Positions 1 to 10,612 of a stretch of DNA of 64,000 nucleotides are shown piece by piece; position 1 is the first letter of the stretch; every line of letters starts with the position of its first letter. This stretch comes from Saussurea involucrata. Taxonomy: Eukaryota; Streptophyta; Magnoliopsida; Asterales; Asteraceae. The DNA is taken from assembly GCA_033807775.1 (NCBI GenBank), contig CM066321.1:254560422-254624421 (forward strand). Direction: 5' to 3'. Under the pieces are notes generated by a model. That model searched no databases. It was not told the origin of the DNA and worked only from the letters and a program-made list of their open reading frames with translations. Position numbers and translations under genes: made by a program.

Positions 1-1
1 T

Positions 2-1948
2 CTTACTGGTCCCTCCAATATTTCACCATCTACTTCTCTGTCTACAGGTATAATTCAGAGAAACGAGGAACCACAACCAGAACCTACACAAGAGCCATCA
101 TCACCTCTGCTAACAAATATCGGCAGAAACTCCCTGTTTGAAAGTTCACCTTCGCAGAGCCCTGTTGGCAATCCACAGAGCAATGAGGCCACTCTTCAGA
201 GTTGTGTGCCACAGAACCCTGGCACCAACCCTCAGAGCTCTGTTGCTGAAGATCGTCTTTTCTCATCTGAAGCACAAACCCCTCCTGTTGTCCATGCTCC
301 CATGACAAAATGGACTAAGGATCACCCCCAACATCTTATAATTGGTGCTGCTGAAGATGGTGTCAAGACAAGATCGGCTATAATCAACGAAGCTTTCTTT
401 GTTAACTTTTTGAGCATGATTGAGCCGAAAAGAATTTCTGAAGCACTTGAAGACCCAAACTGGATCGAAGCTATGCAAGAAGAGCTTCTTGAATTCGAGA
501 GAAATAAAGTTTGGTCCTTGGTTCCACTCCCAAAAGGCAAATCAGCCATTGGAACCAAGTGGGTGTTTAGAAACAAGAAGGATGAAGATGGGATTATCAT
601 CAGAAACAAAGCCCGTCTGGTTGCAAAAGGATACTGTCAAGAAGAAGGAATTGACTATGACGAGACTTTTGCTCCTGTGGCTAGGCTAGAAGCAATCAGA
701 ATCTTCTTAGCTTATGCTGCTCACAAGGGTTTCAAGGTCTACCAAATGGACGTCAAATCTGCCTTCCTAAATGGCAGACTACAAGAAGAAGTCTATGTCC
801 AGCAACCACCTGGTTTTGAAAATTCGGAGTTTCCAGACCACGTTTACAAGCTAGACAAAGCTCTGTATGAGCTTAAGCAAGCTCCCAGAGCCTGGTATGA
901 AACTCTGTCCAATTTTCTGTTGGTTAATCACTTCGAGAAAGGTACTGTCGATAAAACTCTATTCTTTAGGAGATACAAGAATGATATACTTCTGGTACAA
1001 ATATATGTTGATGACATTATTTTTGGGTCAACACGGCAAGAGTACTGTGATAAGTTTGAGGATTTGATGAAAAGTGAATTCAAAATGAGCATGATGGGAG
1101 AACTTTCTTTCTTCCTTGGTTTACAAGTAAAACAAACCGACAAAGGGACTTTCATAAGTCAGTCCAAATATATCTCTAACATTTTGAAAAAATACAATTT
1201 TAACAACTCAAATTCAATGAAAACTCCTATTGCCACTGGAGTTAAGCTTGACCCGGACCTTAATGGTGAACCAACAGATGTCAAGAACTACAGAGGTATG
1301 ATAGGGTCACTTCTGTACTTAACTGCCAGTAGGCCTGATATAATGTTTGCAACGTGTCTCTGTGCTAGATTTCAGGCTAATCCTAAAGTTTCGCATTTCT
1401 CTGCCGTCAAGCGCATATTTAAATATCTGAAAGGGACTCAATTTTTGGGTCTCTGGTATCCTCTGAATTCTGGTTTCGAGCTTGTAGCATATACAGATTC
1501 AGACTATGGAGGATGCAAGAACGACAGAAAGAGTACGTCTGGTAGCTGTCAATTTCTTGGAGAGAAGTTAGTAAGTTGGACATCCAAGAAACAGAACTGC
1601 GTGTCCACCTCTACAGCAGAAGCAGAATACGTTGCTGCTGCTAGTTGTTGCTCTCAAGTTCTCTGGATGAAAACTCAACTCAAGGATTACGGCTTGGAGT
1701 ATGACAGAATTCCAATTTTGTGTGACTCCAAAAGCGCAATAGCAATCACAGCTAATCCAGTTCAACACTCAAAGACCAAACATATCGATATAAGGTATCA
1801 CTTCATAAAAGATAATGTTGAAAAAGGGACTATTGAAATGTATTTCGTTTCAACAGACTTCCAACTTGCTGATCTTTTTACAAAAGCCCTTGATGAAAGG
1901 AGATTTAACTTCTTAATCAGCAAATTGGGTATGCTGAACATGTCCTAA
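2..1948 (+). CDS. Pol C-terminal part: integrase tail, reverse transcriptase, RNase H (copia)
   Basis: The reading frame is open from the window edge to TAA at 1946-1948, so the N-terminus (protease, integrase core) is outside. The first about 100 codons are the Ser/Pro/Gln-rich linker after integrase. RT follows, with the K-x-R-L-V-A-K-G-Y block, the MDVKSAFLNG motif and catalytic YVDD at 1004-1015. RNase H carries TDSDYGG (about 1493), the AEAEYVA glutamate, CDSKSAI and HIDIRYH, the usual four acidic residues. Unlike copy B, this copy has no stop in the linker. It has glutamate in place of the near-invariant glycine of LYGLKQ (codon near 868), which could impair RT. It would synthesise cDNA from element RNA in cytoplasmic particles. 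Confidence 0.93.
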   Translation, partial: LTGPSNISPSTSLSTGIIQRNEEPQPEPTQEPSSPLLTNIGRNSLFESSPSQSPVGNPQSNEATLQSCVPQNPGTNPQSSVAEDRLFSSEAQTPPVVHAPMTKWTKDHPQHLIIGAAEDGVKTRSAIINEAFFVNFLSMIEPKRISEALEDPNWIEAMQEELLEFERNKVWSLVPLPKGKSAIGTKWVFRNKKDEDGIIIRNKARLVAKGYCQEEGIDYDETFAPVARLEAIRIFLAYAAHKGFKVYQMDVKSAFLNGRLQEEVYVQQPPGFENSEFPDHVYKLDKALYELKQAPRAWYETLSNFLLVNHFEKGTVDKTLFFRRYKNDILLVQIYVDDIIFGSTRQEYCDKFEDLMKSEFKMSMMGELSFFLGLQVKQTDKGTFISQSKYISNILKKYNFNNSNSMKTPIATGVKLDPDLNGEPTDVKNYRGMIGSLLYLTASRPDIMFATCLCARFQANPKVSHFSAVKRIFKYLKGTQFLGLWYPLNSGFELVAYTDSDYGGCKNDRKSTSGSCQFLGEKLVSWTSKKQNCVSTSTAEAEYVAAASCCSQVLWMKTQLKDYGLEYDRIPILCDSKSAIAITANPVQHSKTKHIDIRYHFIKDNVEKGTIEMYFVSTDFQLADLFTKALDERRFNFLISKLGMLNMS

Positions 1949-2865
1949 CACTATTTATCACTCAACAGAACTCTGATGTTCCTACCAGAGATCTGTCAAA
2001 ATAGTTGGGTAGGATAGTTCAACAGAGCCTCTGTCATTCACCAGGGCTCTGTAAAACATACTTTTTCAACAAGCTTCCAGTGAATTCGTTTGTATATATC
2101 TCTGTAAATATTTCTTTTAGCAAGTTTTTTTTAAGCTCATATTTCTAGGGGGAGCTTATAAAAGAAAATATGCATGTTTTAGGGGGAGCAAGTTAAAAAA
2201 AAAAAAAAACTTTTTGAAAGAGGGAAAACCTGTACTGATGAAATTCTTTTGAGAAAGTCGAACTTAACAGAACCCTGATATTCTCACCAGAGCCTCTGTT
2301 GTTCCTCATCAGATCTCTGTTGAAAATTGTTGGTCAATTATGTCCTTGTTCTTTGATTCTTCACATCAGATACAGAATTTTAAAATGTTTTTGGGTAAAG
2401 GTGAAACATGATTGGTCACTGAGCAAAGTTGAAAAGATCATTTCAACAGAGAAAGAAAATAACTAAGCTCCACCAGAGCTCTGTTAGTTTCTCTGCCCCA
2501 TCATCAGAAACACGTCAGCAGAGAAGCAGGTCATTCTTTGAAAATCACCCACTTGTCACCCGCATATCTCTAACCGTGACGGTTTACTTGTCCTACGATT
2601 GTAAGAACAAAATCTTACGTGGCATCCTCTGATTGAAAGACAAACCACTAGGTGTTCCCACGATACACTGTTCAGGCCGTTCCACTTTCTGACACTCAAG
2701 TGCCTACAGTCCCTACGTTGTTTTCCCACCCACATGTTTCCCGTATAAACACCCAACTTCAACCCATTTCACTCTTACGCTTAACAACCATTTCAAACCC
2801 CTTCATCTTTTCCCTCTCAGAAACCTATACCTTGTGGTTCTCAAGAATAACCCTAACCTGCAACA
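1949..2865 (+). other. Post-pol non-coding block with palindromes and extra polypurine tracts
   Basis: About 917 bp separate the pol stop from the aORF start, too far for stop-codon read-through. The block holds repeated imperfect palindromes of the CAGAG..CTCTG type (near 1965-2050, 2265-2330 and 2470-2490). Two AGGGGGAGC tracts at about 2149 and 2182 look like extra polypurine tracts. Several such tracts and palindromes near the 3' end are a reported Sirevirus trait. The last about 120 bp look like a promoter and leader for the aORF. Confidence 0.75.
2744..2749 (+). promoter_or_regulatory. Candidate TATA box for the aORF of element A
   Basis: TATAAA lies 122 bp upstream of the aORF ATG. 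A C/T-rich, A-containing leader without ATG in the immediate approach follows, and the start context is ACAATGGC. The same arrangement is conserved in copy B. Transcription from here is inferred, not shown. Confidence 0.4.
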
Positions 2866-5800
2866 ATGGCTGAACCCCAAAACCAACCCCAGAACTCTGA
2901 TGATTCCAGTAACAACGAACCCGTAGATAACATCGTTATTCTACCATATGAGTTGGCTGATAACAACTACCGTTTTGATCCCAATCCAGCACTCTATTTA
3001 CCCCTTTACCACATCTATATTGAGTTTTTCCGAAACTCAGAAGTTTTTACAGCCCTTACAGCCTTTGACAATCATCTTCCTGCAATATATGTCCAACAAT
3101 GGTGGACCACATGCCAATACATTGAAGACGGCGTCAGAAGCGGAATAGTCGGAAGTGTCAACTCTGGTAATGGAGGATCAGGAACAATAAGGATTCGTGA
3201 AAGAACTCTCAGAAGAACTTTTGAGATGAAAACCAAAAGACAGCTAGGTATTGATGCCTATGAGAAACCACCTTCTGTTGCTGTTCTTCTCGACTTCGTG
3301 AAGTTTTTGGGTTACAACAAAGAGTTAGAGAAAATAGGAGCCTTCAGAAGACAAAATCTACCACAAATGTGGAATTTCATGTTCTCAACCATCAACAGAA
3401 CCCTCACCTGCAAATCCGACAGTCAAGACCAAGCGAGCACTGAAATCCTCGAAATCATGTATGGTTTGTTCTTCAACAGAAACTTCAACTATGCAGGGAT
3501 CCTCTACAATGCACTTCTAGATGCTGTCAACAATAAAACCACTGCTCTAGCCAGAGGTGGAGAAGTTGGAAGACACAAATCCCTTAAAGCCATCAAGTTT
3601 CCTCGCTTTATCAGTTTGGTGATCAGAAGGGCATTCGACAGACTGGAACTGACACATCAGGGTCGTTCTACTCCTGTCTGGACCATGGCAAGATTCAAAC
3701 CAACAACTTCAGGAGATTACCCTTTCATCAGAAGAATTCCAGGTACAATGCTTGCTCTGATCAATCCAACCCACATCTCTATCCAAAACTATAGAACTGC
3801 TGCTCAACCTCAAGAACCTGAGGTAAGAACCCCAGCATATTTAGGTTCTGAGCCTTCTGTGGAGAGTGCGATTGAGGAAATAGAAGAAGAAAATAGACCA
3901 GAGGACAGAGTACCCGAAGTGGGGTCTTCCTCTAGAGTAATGGATGAGGAAGTAGTGAACAGAGCATCCCCTAGGGAGACTGTTCAAGAGGGAGCAAAAG
4001 AGACTGCAGAAGTGGTGACAGAGAGATCGCACCCTTCTGGCAGTGTAGAGATTCATGAGGTAGAGAGCTCACCAGAGAATTCTCAAACCCTAGAAACCGA
4101 GGGAAATGTGAGTATAGAACAAGATGTCCAAGTTGACACATCTGTGCGAGATCCTAACCAAACTCCCAGTGCTACCACATTACCTAATCCTGGTGATCAA
4201 GACCAAGGGATTATTGAAACAGAGGTGCACACCTCGAACCTTAACCAGCCAGACCCATCAGAGGCAACTCTTCATGCCTCTGGTACGCACGAAGCCGGGG
4301 AAGCTAGTCTTGCTAGTGATGTTCATTCGCCCCAGAACATCGACAGGTCACCTACACATAATGACGCCTCTGTGGCTCATGTAGTCGGAACACAACATAG
4401 ACCCGAGATTTTTGTAATCTCACGTAGCATCTGTCCGACTCAGGGACAGTATGAGACCATAGTTGAACAAGGGAAACATTTGCTTGATCCAAATGCTTCT
4501 CATCATATCAGATTTCCTTCCTCAGAACCTGAGCTGGAGGAGGAACTTCTGATCAGAACACCTGTAGGTGATTCCCCTCAAAAGGAACATCAAGGATCGG
4601 GTGGAAGTCCTGCAAGAGCCAACATCAAAACAACTCTTGATGCAGGCGCCTCTGAACTCGAGGCAGAACTGGATCCATTAGTTGGTACCAGGGTTACCCC
4701 CGTTGACACTGTCACAAAAACAGAGTTCACAAGCTTCTGTGATAGTATCAACAACTCCTTGAATGAGTATAAACTTATCAATTCTCAAAAGGAGGAACTG
4801 ATCCTCAAGGAAAATATTTCTCTCAGAGACGAACTGCAGAAACTGTCAGAGAAATATGCCGAACTTCATCAGAAATACATTGACACTGAAAGGATCAGAA
4901 CAGAAGCTGAACAGACAAGAGGAGAGGAAATTGGCAGACTGGCTACAGAGATAGCAGATCTAAGAACCGTCAGAGCAGAAGAAAACAAAAAGGTATCGAC
5001 AGAAGTAGCTGACCTGAAAAGACTTGTGATCGACAACCATACAGCTCAAATGAACAGAACTCTGCCAGTCCCAACAGTTATCCTATCAGAATCCAACATC
5101 AGAACCTTGACAGAGCTCATTGATAACTCTGTTAAGAAATCCATAAAAGAAGCCACAACGTCAGATGCTGATCCTCTTAACATCTCCAGCCCCAACCCAA
5201 ACAGTTTGCCAATGACAGTCGGTCAAATGGGCGACTTCAGAAGGGACGTCGTAAAGAAAATGATGACAATCTCGTCCAAATTTGTCATGAAAGCCCAGGC
5301 AACAAAAGCACTTGTGAAGGAATCACTGGACTCCCACAAATTCAACTTTGTGAGCCAAGTCGAGGAAATCAGAGGTGCTGCAGCAGAAGTGGAAGACACC
5401 TTGAAGAAAGCAGTTCCTACTTTCACAGATGCAATCTTACAATCTGTCATACAGAAACGATCTGCTGAGAAAGCACCAGAGGGAGAGCCTTTTGGCAAAA
5501 CACGTAAGTTTGTTGACCAATTCTCACCCATTGTCTCCAGACTCTCTGATGAAGACTCCTCTGATGATGATGATTTCCACGATGTTGCATCAGATAGTAA
5601 TTTGGGTGAGTCCTCGGGTCAACAAAAGGGGGAGAAGGAGAAAGAAAAGGAGAAGGAGAAAGAGAAGGAGAAAGAAAAGGAGACGGAGAAAGAAAAGGAG
5701 AAAGAGAAAGAAAAGGAGAAAGAGAAAGAAAAGGAGAAAGAAACAGAGACAGAGAAAGAAGAAGAGAGAGAGGCTGAAATGCCTGCTGAAAGAGGCAAAG

Positions 5801-6912
5801 AGAAATTAACAGAAGAGGCCGGGACAGAAGATATGGGGATAACAGAAGAAGATATACCTACGGTGGAATTCGACTACATGTTCAAAAATCGAGTCATCAA
5901 ACCGACAGAAGAGTCAACACAGGAACCACCAGAGATTATCTGCCTGGATATCCCTCCTACTTCACCAAGGACTGAACCAGAGAGATCAATCCCAATCTCT
6001 GCTGATGAACAAAGCCAAACAGAAGCTGCTCAAGAATATGTTCATATCGATACTCTTATGGCTGAAACTCATGAAGACCCAAACCCAATGATACCATAAC
6101 AAAACCCAGAATCATCCACCCAACACACCGATAAACCTGCCTTGGAAACGGTATTTGCATTTCTTTATGCTGACAGAGATATCATTCCTGCAAATGCAGT
6201 ACCCATAAATCCTTACCTTAACCCAATCAGAATAAACACCATTACTGAAGCAAGGCGGATGTTCATCCGAAACAAGTCCAATCTGAACAGAAACATCAAC
6301 TCACACTTCAGTATCAAGAGAATCCTAGACATCAAGCATAAGAAGTTCCAGCACAACAGAATGACCTATCATGAGTACACTGTGGAATCAACAGAAGGAA
6401 AGAACGAATTCTTCAACGACAACGATCTTGTCCTTCTAAATCCGTACGATCTAACTGTGCTTCATGCCTACTGCTTGAACTTCTCTGACAGATATACTCC
6501 AGCAAGAACAGCCTTACCTGAAGTCAAACTAGCTATGCAAGAGCACATCAATCTCAGAACTCAGACAGATTTTCAGCTAGGCATAGAGTTTGAAATTGAG
6601 AAACTGGCGATTGCACCACCAAACGAAGATCTTGAGGGCTATCGACATTTTAGGACTGGAACTATAGTTGAAGATCCTCCAGTCTTTATCTGCCGACAGA
6701 AAGGGACAAAGAAAGCCATCAGATCTGCTGAAGCTCATAAGTACACAAGTGAGTCGCTAGTATATCTCAAAAACATAGTTCGAAGTCTCCCGAGGAACAA
6801 GTGTCCGGAAGAACAGCAAAGGTCCTTCATCAACATAATTAATCTGATGCTTGACTTCCTTGAGCTAATCAGAAGATTCGACAGAATCCTTAGGGGAGAT
6901 AATTACGCTTGA
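2866..6912 (+). pseudogene. Sirevirus additional ORF (aORF), one in-frame stop
   Basis: One frame of 1349 codons is interrupted by a single TAA at 6097-6099, where copy B has a glutamate codon. Residues about 1-280 form a globular domain with the pattern L-T-A...P-A-I-Y-V-x-Q-W-W-x-T, later W-N-F-M-F and E-I-M-Y-G-L-F-F, as in aORFs I know from composite-family copia elements. The middle is acidic and disordered. A coiled-coil-like stretch (about residues 620-720) follows, then a Lys-Glu alternating run at about 5623-5775. The C-terminal 250 residues look globular again. No signal peptide or transmembrane segment is evident, so I do not call it an envelope protein. Function unknown. It has its own leader and lies 132 bp before the PPT. 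Confidence 0.8.
5623..5775 (+). repeat. Purine-only (GAGAAA)n run coding for Lys-Glu repeats
   Basis: About 150 bp of GAG/AAG/AAA/GAA codons encode alternating Lys-Glu. The run is 24 bp (8 codons) longer than in copy B, so it expands and contracts in frame. Confidence 0.85.
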
Positions 6913-7034
6913 TTGTACTTGTTCTTTCCATTGTAAAATCTTAAAAGAATAGTGCACAGGGTAACAGAGGGTAAAGTTCTCTGTTCATTTGTTTTCAATC
7001 TCTTGTCATTTCCAATTTTTTATTTTCAATACTT

Positions 7035-7044
7035 AGGGGGAGAT
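7035..7044 (+). promoter_or_regulatory. Polypurine tract of element A
   Basis: AGGGGGAGAT directly abuts the 3' LTR start TGTTAG and is the plus-strand primer site. The same string precedes the 3' LTR of B and LTRs 2 and 3 of D. Confidence 0.88.
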
Positions 7045-7759
7045 TGTTAGCTCCAAGTATCTGTAAAATGAAAGTATTGAAAATAAAACCAAGACAGAAG
7101 ACCTACAGAGATAAAGCAGAAGACTTAGAAGACCAACAAAGAAGACCAACAGAACTCAACAGAGTTCTGGTGAAACCAACGGAGCTCAACAGAGCTCTGG
7201 CAGAAGATCAACAGAAGAACTGTTCATACCCGAAGACCAACAGAGTTCTGTCATAACACGCTCTGTTGAAGTGAAGACCTCTGTTATGCCCAAGCCTCGT
7301 AGAAATCCGAAGTGTCAGATACGTGTCCACACCTTTCCACGTATGCCCTAAAGATTGGAGACACACTTTCCACGTGTCATTCCAGGGTACGATAGTACAC
7401 TGTCTACACTTTATGAGGCTATATATAGCGAGGTAGTGGAACAAACAATTAAAAGCTTTTGGAAGAATAGTTTTCCACAATTGTAAAAGCACACTGTCAT
7501 ATCCTCATAGCACTATCCCGTACGATATTGTCTCTGTGATTTTTTGATACACCATTGATCTTGTTCTTGGTGTTATCTTTATCAATATACGAGCAGCGTT
7601 TCTTATTTGATCTTGTTATCATATTCCTGTTCTATATTTGATATCACAGTTTACATATCGTCTCATACAATCACTCACTTTAATGGCTTTATATTTAAAT
7701 GCTTTCGCTGTCTATTTAACTACCATTATCGTGATACGACGTGAATCTGGGAACCAACA
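7045..7759 (+). repeat. 3' LTR of element A
   Basis: 715 bp starting TGTTAG and ending CCAACA, nearly identical to both 716-bp LTRs of B. It has a TATA box (CTATATATAG, 7420-7429). Upstream of it, U3 contains several CAGAG..CTCTG palindromes (about 7150-7265). Confidence 0.93.
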
Positions 7760-10142
7760 ATAGCGGGAAAGGAATTTTATTGTTTTCTAGATGGATACTC
7801 CGGATACAACCAAATCCATATCGCCCCCGAGGACCAAGAAAATACCACCTTTACTTGTCCCTACGGTACCTTTGCATTCCGGAGGATGCCATTTGGATTG
7901 TGTAATGCCCCAGCCACTTTCCAACGTTGTATGATGGCCATTTTCTCCGATATGATTGAGGATACCATTGAAGTTTTTATGGATGACTTTTCTGTGATAG
8001 GGACATCATTCGAAAACTGCCTAGGAAATTTAGAGAAAAGCCTAGTGAGATGTGAGACCCACGACCTTATTTTGAATTGGGAAAAATGCCATTTTATGGT
8101 AGAAGAGGGTATTGTCCTAGGTCATCTTGTTTCAAGATGAGGGTTAGAAGTCGATAAAGCCAAGCTTGAGGTAGTGGCACAACTTCCCGAACCCACAACT
8201 GTAAAAGGCATTCGGAGTTTTTTGGGTCATGCGGGTTTTTATAGGAGGTTCATCAAAGATTTTTCGAAAATAACAAAACCCTTATGCAACCTGTTACAAC
8301 ACGAAAAAGATTTCAGTTTTATAAAGAATGCCGAGATGCTTTTGGAACAATCAAGGAAGCCTTAGTCACAGCACCCATAATGACCACTCCTGACTGGTCA
8401 CTCCCATTCGAAGTGATGTGTGACGCCAGCGATTGGGCTGTGGGGGTTGTTCTCGGACAGTAAAAGAACAAAGTTTTTCATCCCATTTATTATGCAAGTA
8501 AAACACTGATTGAAGCTCAGATTAATTACACAGTAACTGAAAAAGAATTACTTGCAGTGGTGTTTGCTTTTGATCGTTTCAGGTCGTACTTGATAGGGAC
8601 GAAGGTCATAGTGCACACGGATCATGCAGCGATAAAATACTTGATCAACAAGGCTGATTCCAAGTCACGCTTGATTAGGTGGGTTTTATTGCTGCAAGAA
8701 TTTGACCTTGAGATCGTTGATAGAAAAGGAACAAGCAACCATATAGCTGATCATTTGTCCAGGCTCGAGAAGATAGTGGGCACTGTTGATCCCACTCCGG
8801 TCAGAGAAAATTTTCCCGATGAACAATTATTATCAGCCCAACATCTTGAAAATAATATTCCTTGGTATGCCGACATTGCAAACTTTTTAGCAAGTGGACT
8901 GAAACCCCACGGGATGAGTGGACAACCATTTAAAAAGTTTTTACATGATACACGACAATATGTTTGGGACGACCCTTTCTTATATAAGATAGGGACGGAC
9001 CAAATGTTGAGGCGTTGTATCCACGGGAGTGAGCAACATCAAATACTCCATGGTTGTCACACATCCCACTACGGTGGCCACTTTGGTGGAAACTGCACTG
9101 TTGCAAAAATCTTGCAAAGTGTGTTCTTTTGGCCCACTGTGTTTAAAGACTCGTATGAATTTGTGAAAAATTGTGAGCAATGTCAACGCACCGGGAACAT
9201 TTCGCAAAGGAACGAGATGCCTCTTAACAACATTCTAGAGGTAGAACTTTTTGATGTTTGGGGGATCGATTTCATGGGACCCTTTCCAAATTCTAATAAT
9301 AGTTTTTATATCTTGGTTGCGGTAGACTATGTTTCGAAATGGGTGGAAGCCATTGCGTGTCATTCTAATGATGCCAACACCGTGGTGAAATTTTTGCATA
9401 AAAATATTTTCACTCGATTTGGAACACCACGAGCATTAATTAGTGATGAAGGCACCCATTTTGTAAACAAAGTCATGGCCTCGGTTCTTGCTAAGTATGA
9501 TATACATCATAGAGTGGCCACCGCATACCATCCGCAATCCAACGGTTTAGCCGAGCTTTCAAACCGAGAAATCAAAGAAATTTTGGAAAAGTTTTTAAAC
9601 CGCACCTTAAAGATTGGTCAACCAAACTCGATGATGCTCTTTGGGCCTATCGCACGGCCTACAAAACTCCCTTGGGAATGTCTCCGTTTAAATTGGTTTT
9701 TGGCAAAGCTTGCCATTTACCGATTGAATTGGAGCACAAGGCATTTTGGGTCCTTAAAGAGCTTAACATGAGTGAGGATGCTGCAGGAATTAAGCGGAGT
9801 TTACAATTGCATGAGTTAGAAGAGTTGCGTTACCACTCTTATGAAAATGCAAAGTTGTACAAGGAAAAGACCAAGATGTGGCATGTTCGAAGAATCAACC
9901 ATAGGGAGTTCATGGAGGGACAACAGGTATTATTGTTCAATTCCCGTCTTAAACTCTTTCCAGGAAAGCTAAAATCACGTTGGACGGGACCATACACCAT
10001 TGTCAAGGTAAGTCCCTTTGAAACAGTAGAGTTGAAGTCCCCACAGTCTAGTCAAATCTTTAAAGTCAATGGGCAGAGGGTGAAACATTTTCTGAATGAG
10101 AGTGCCCACATTCCATCCCACTCTCCACCCCACTTTGGTTAA
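7760..10142 (+). pseudogene. Gypsy Pol: RT (partial), RNase H, integrase
   Basis: The frame starts inside RT (AGKEFYCFLDGYSGYNQI), cut by the insertion of A. The RT catalytic box is FMDDF at 7976-7990. RNase H shows CDASDWAVG, TEKELLAV and HTDHAAIKYL. Integrase has a His/Cys zinc-binding region (about 9020-9190), GIDFMGP, SDEGTHF (glycine usually follows the aspartate) and NREIKEIL as the D-D-E triad. The Athila-like C-terminus ends at 10142. Lesions are TGA at 8138-8140 (an Arg site), a frameshift near 8320, TAA at 8461-8463 and a frameshift near 9607. The conserved words place it in the Tat/Athila branch. Clade certainty is moderate. Confidence 0.88.
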
Positions 10143-10612
10143 GAAACATCGGGACCACTTGTAAATATTTTATTTTAGTTGTTTGTTGTCTTCTTATTAT
10201 TTTTGGTCTTTTTAATTCTGCATGGTAGTTTGTTTTAATGTGTGTAGGAGAAATTGTTACTTTTTGGAAGAAAAAGGTACGCAGTGGGCAGGAGCAAGTC
10301 CCTACGCTCCCCACTCCCGGTCTGACATAAGAAGGAACGGTTTTTGGGGGGCCCAAGGCTGACATCTATCAACTTTTAGTTACACAAAGGTCAACTTTTG
10401 CTGCCACTTGTCCTAGTCTCGCCATTTTCCAAGAAAAGCCATCATTTCTCATCTCTCTCTCTCTCCAAAAACAACCGTTCCCTCCCATACTAACCAAAAG
10501 AAAACCTTTTTACTATTCAAAGCAAAACTACTCTTTCTACAAAATACTTACACTCTTCATCTCTCTCTCTCACGAAGCCAAACCAAAAAATCCTTCCTAA
10601 AACCCTAAAACA
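10143..10612 (+). other. Intergenic leader between gypsy pol and aORF
   Basis: 470 bp without a gene. It holds CAGTGGGC and CCCCACTCCC words near 10280-10315, then C/T-rich leader-like sequence with TCTCTCTCTCTC at about 10455 and 10561. It ends CCCTAAAACA before the ATG, like a plant 5' UTR. No clear TATA box was seen. Confidence 0.45.

Larger units (their letters stand above)
1..7759 (+). mobile_element. Sirevirus-type Ty1/copia retrotransposon A (3' part)
   Basis: The segment runs from the integrase C-terminal tail through RT/RNase H, a post-pol non-coding block, a very long aORF, PPT and 3' LTR. It is nearly identical, base for base at a constant offset of 35,348 through the end of pol, to the corresponding part of complete element B, so the two are copies of one family. 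The 5' LTR, gag and protease lie left of the window. The right end (7759) abuts Ty3/gypsy RT sequence that resumes in frame at 7760, so A inserted into element G. The candidate target duplication ATAGC (7760-7764) cannot be confirmed without the left end. Confidence 0.93.

Noticed and set aside
5429..5809. Lys/Arg-rich frame overlapping the Lys-Glu run
   Set aside because: Shadow of the purine repeat in another frame of the aORF.
2866..6912. Calling the aORF an envelope gene
   Set aside because: No signal peptide, membrane segment or fusion-like region is visible. The protein is acidic and coiled-coil with a Lys-Glu run.
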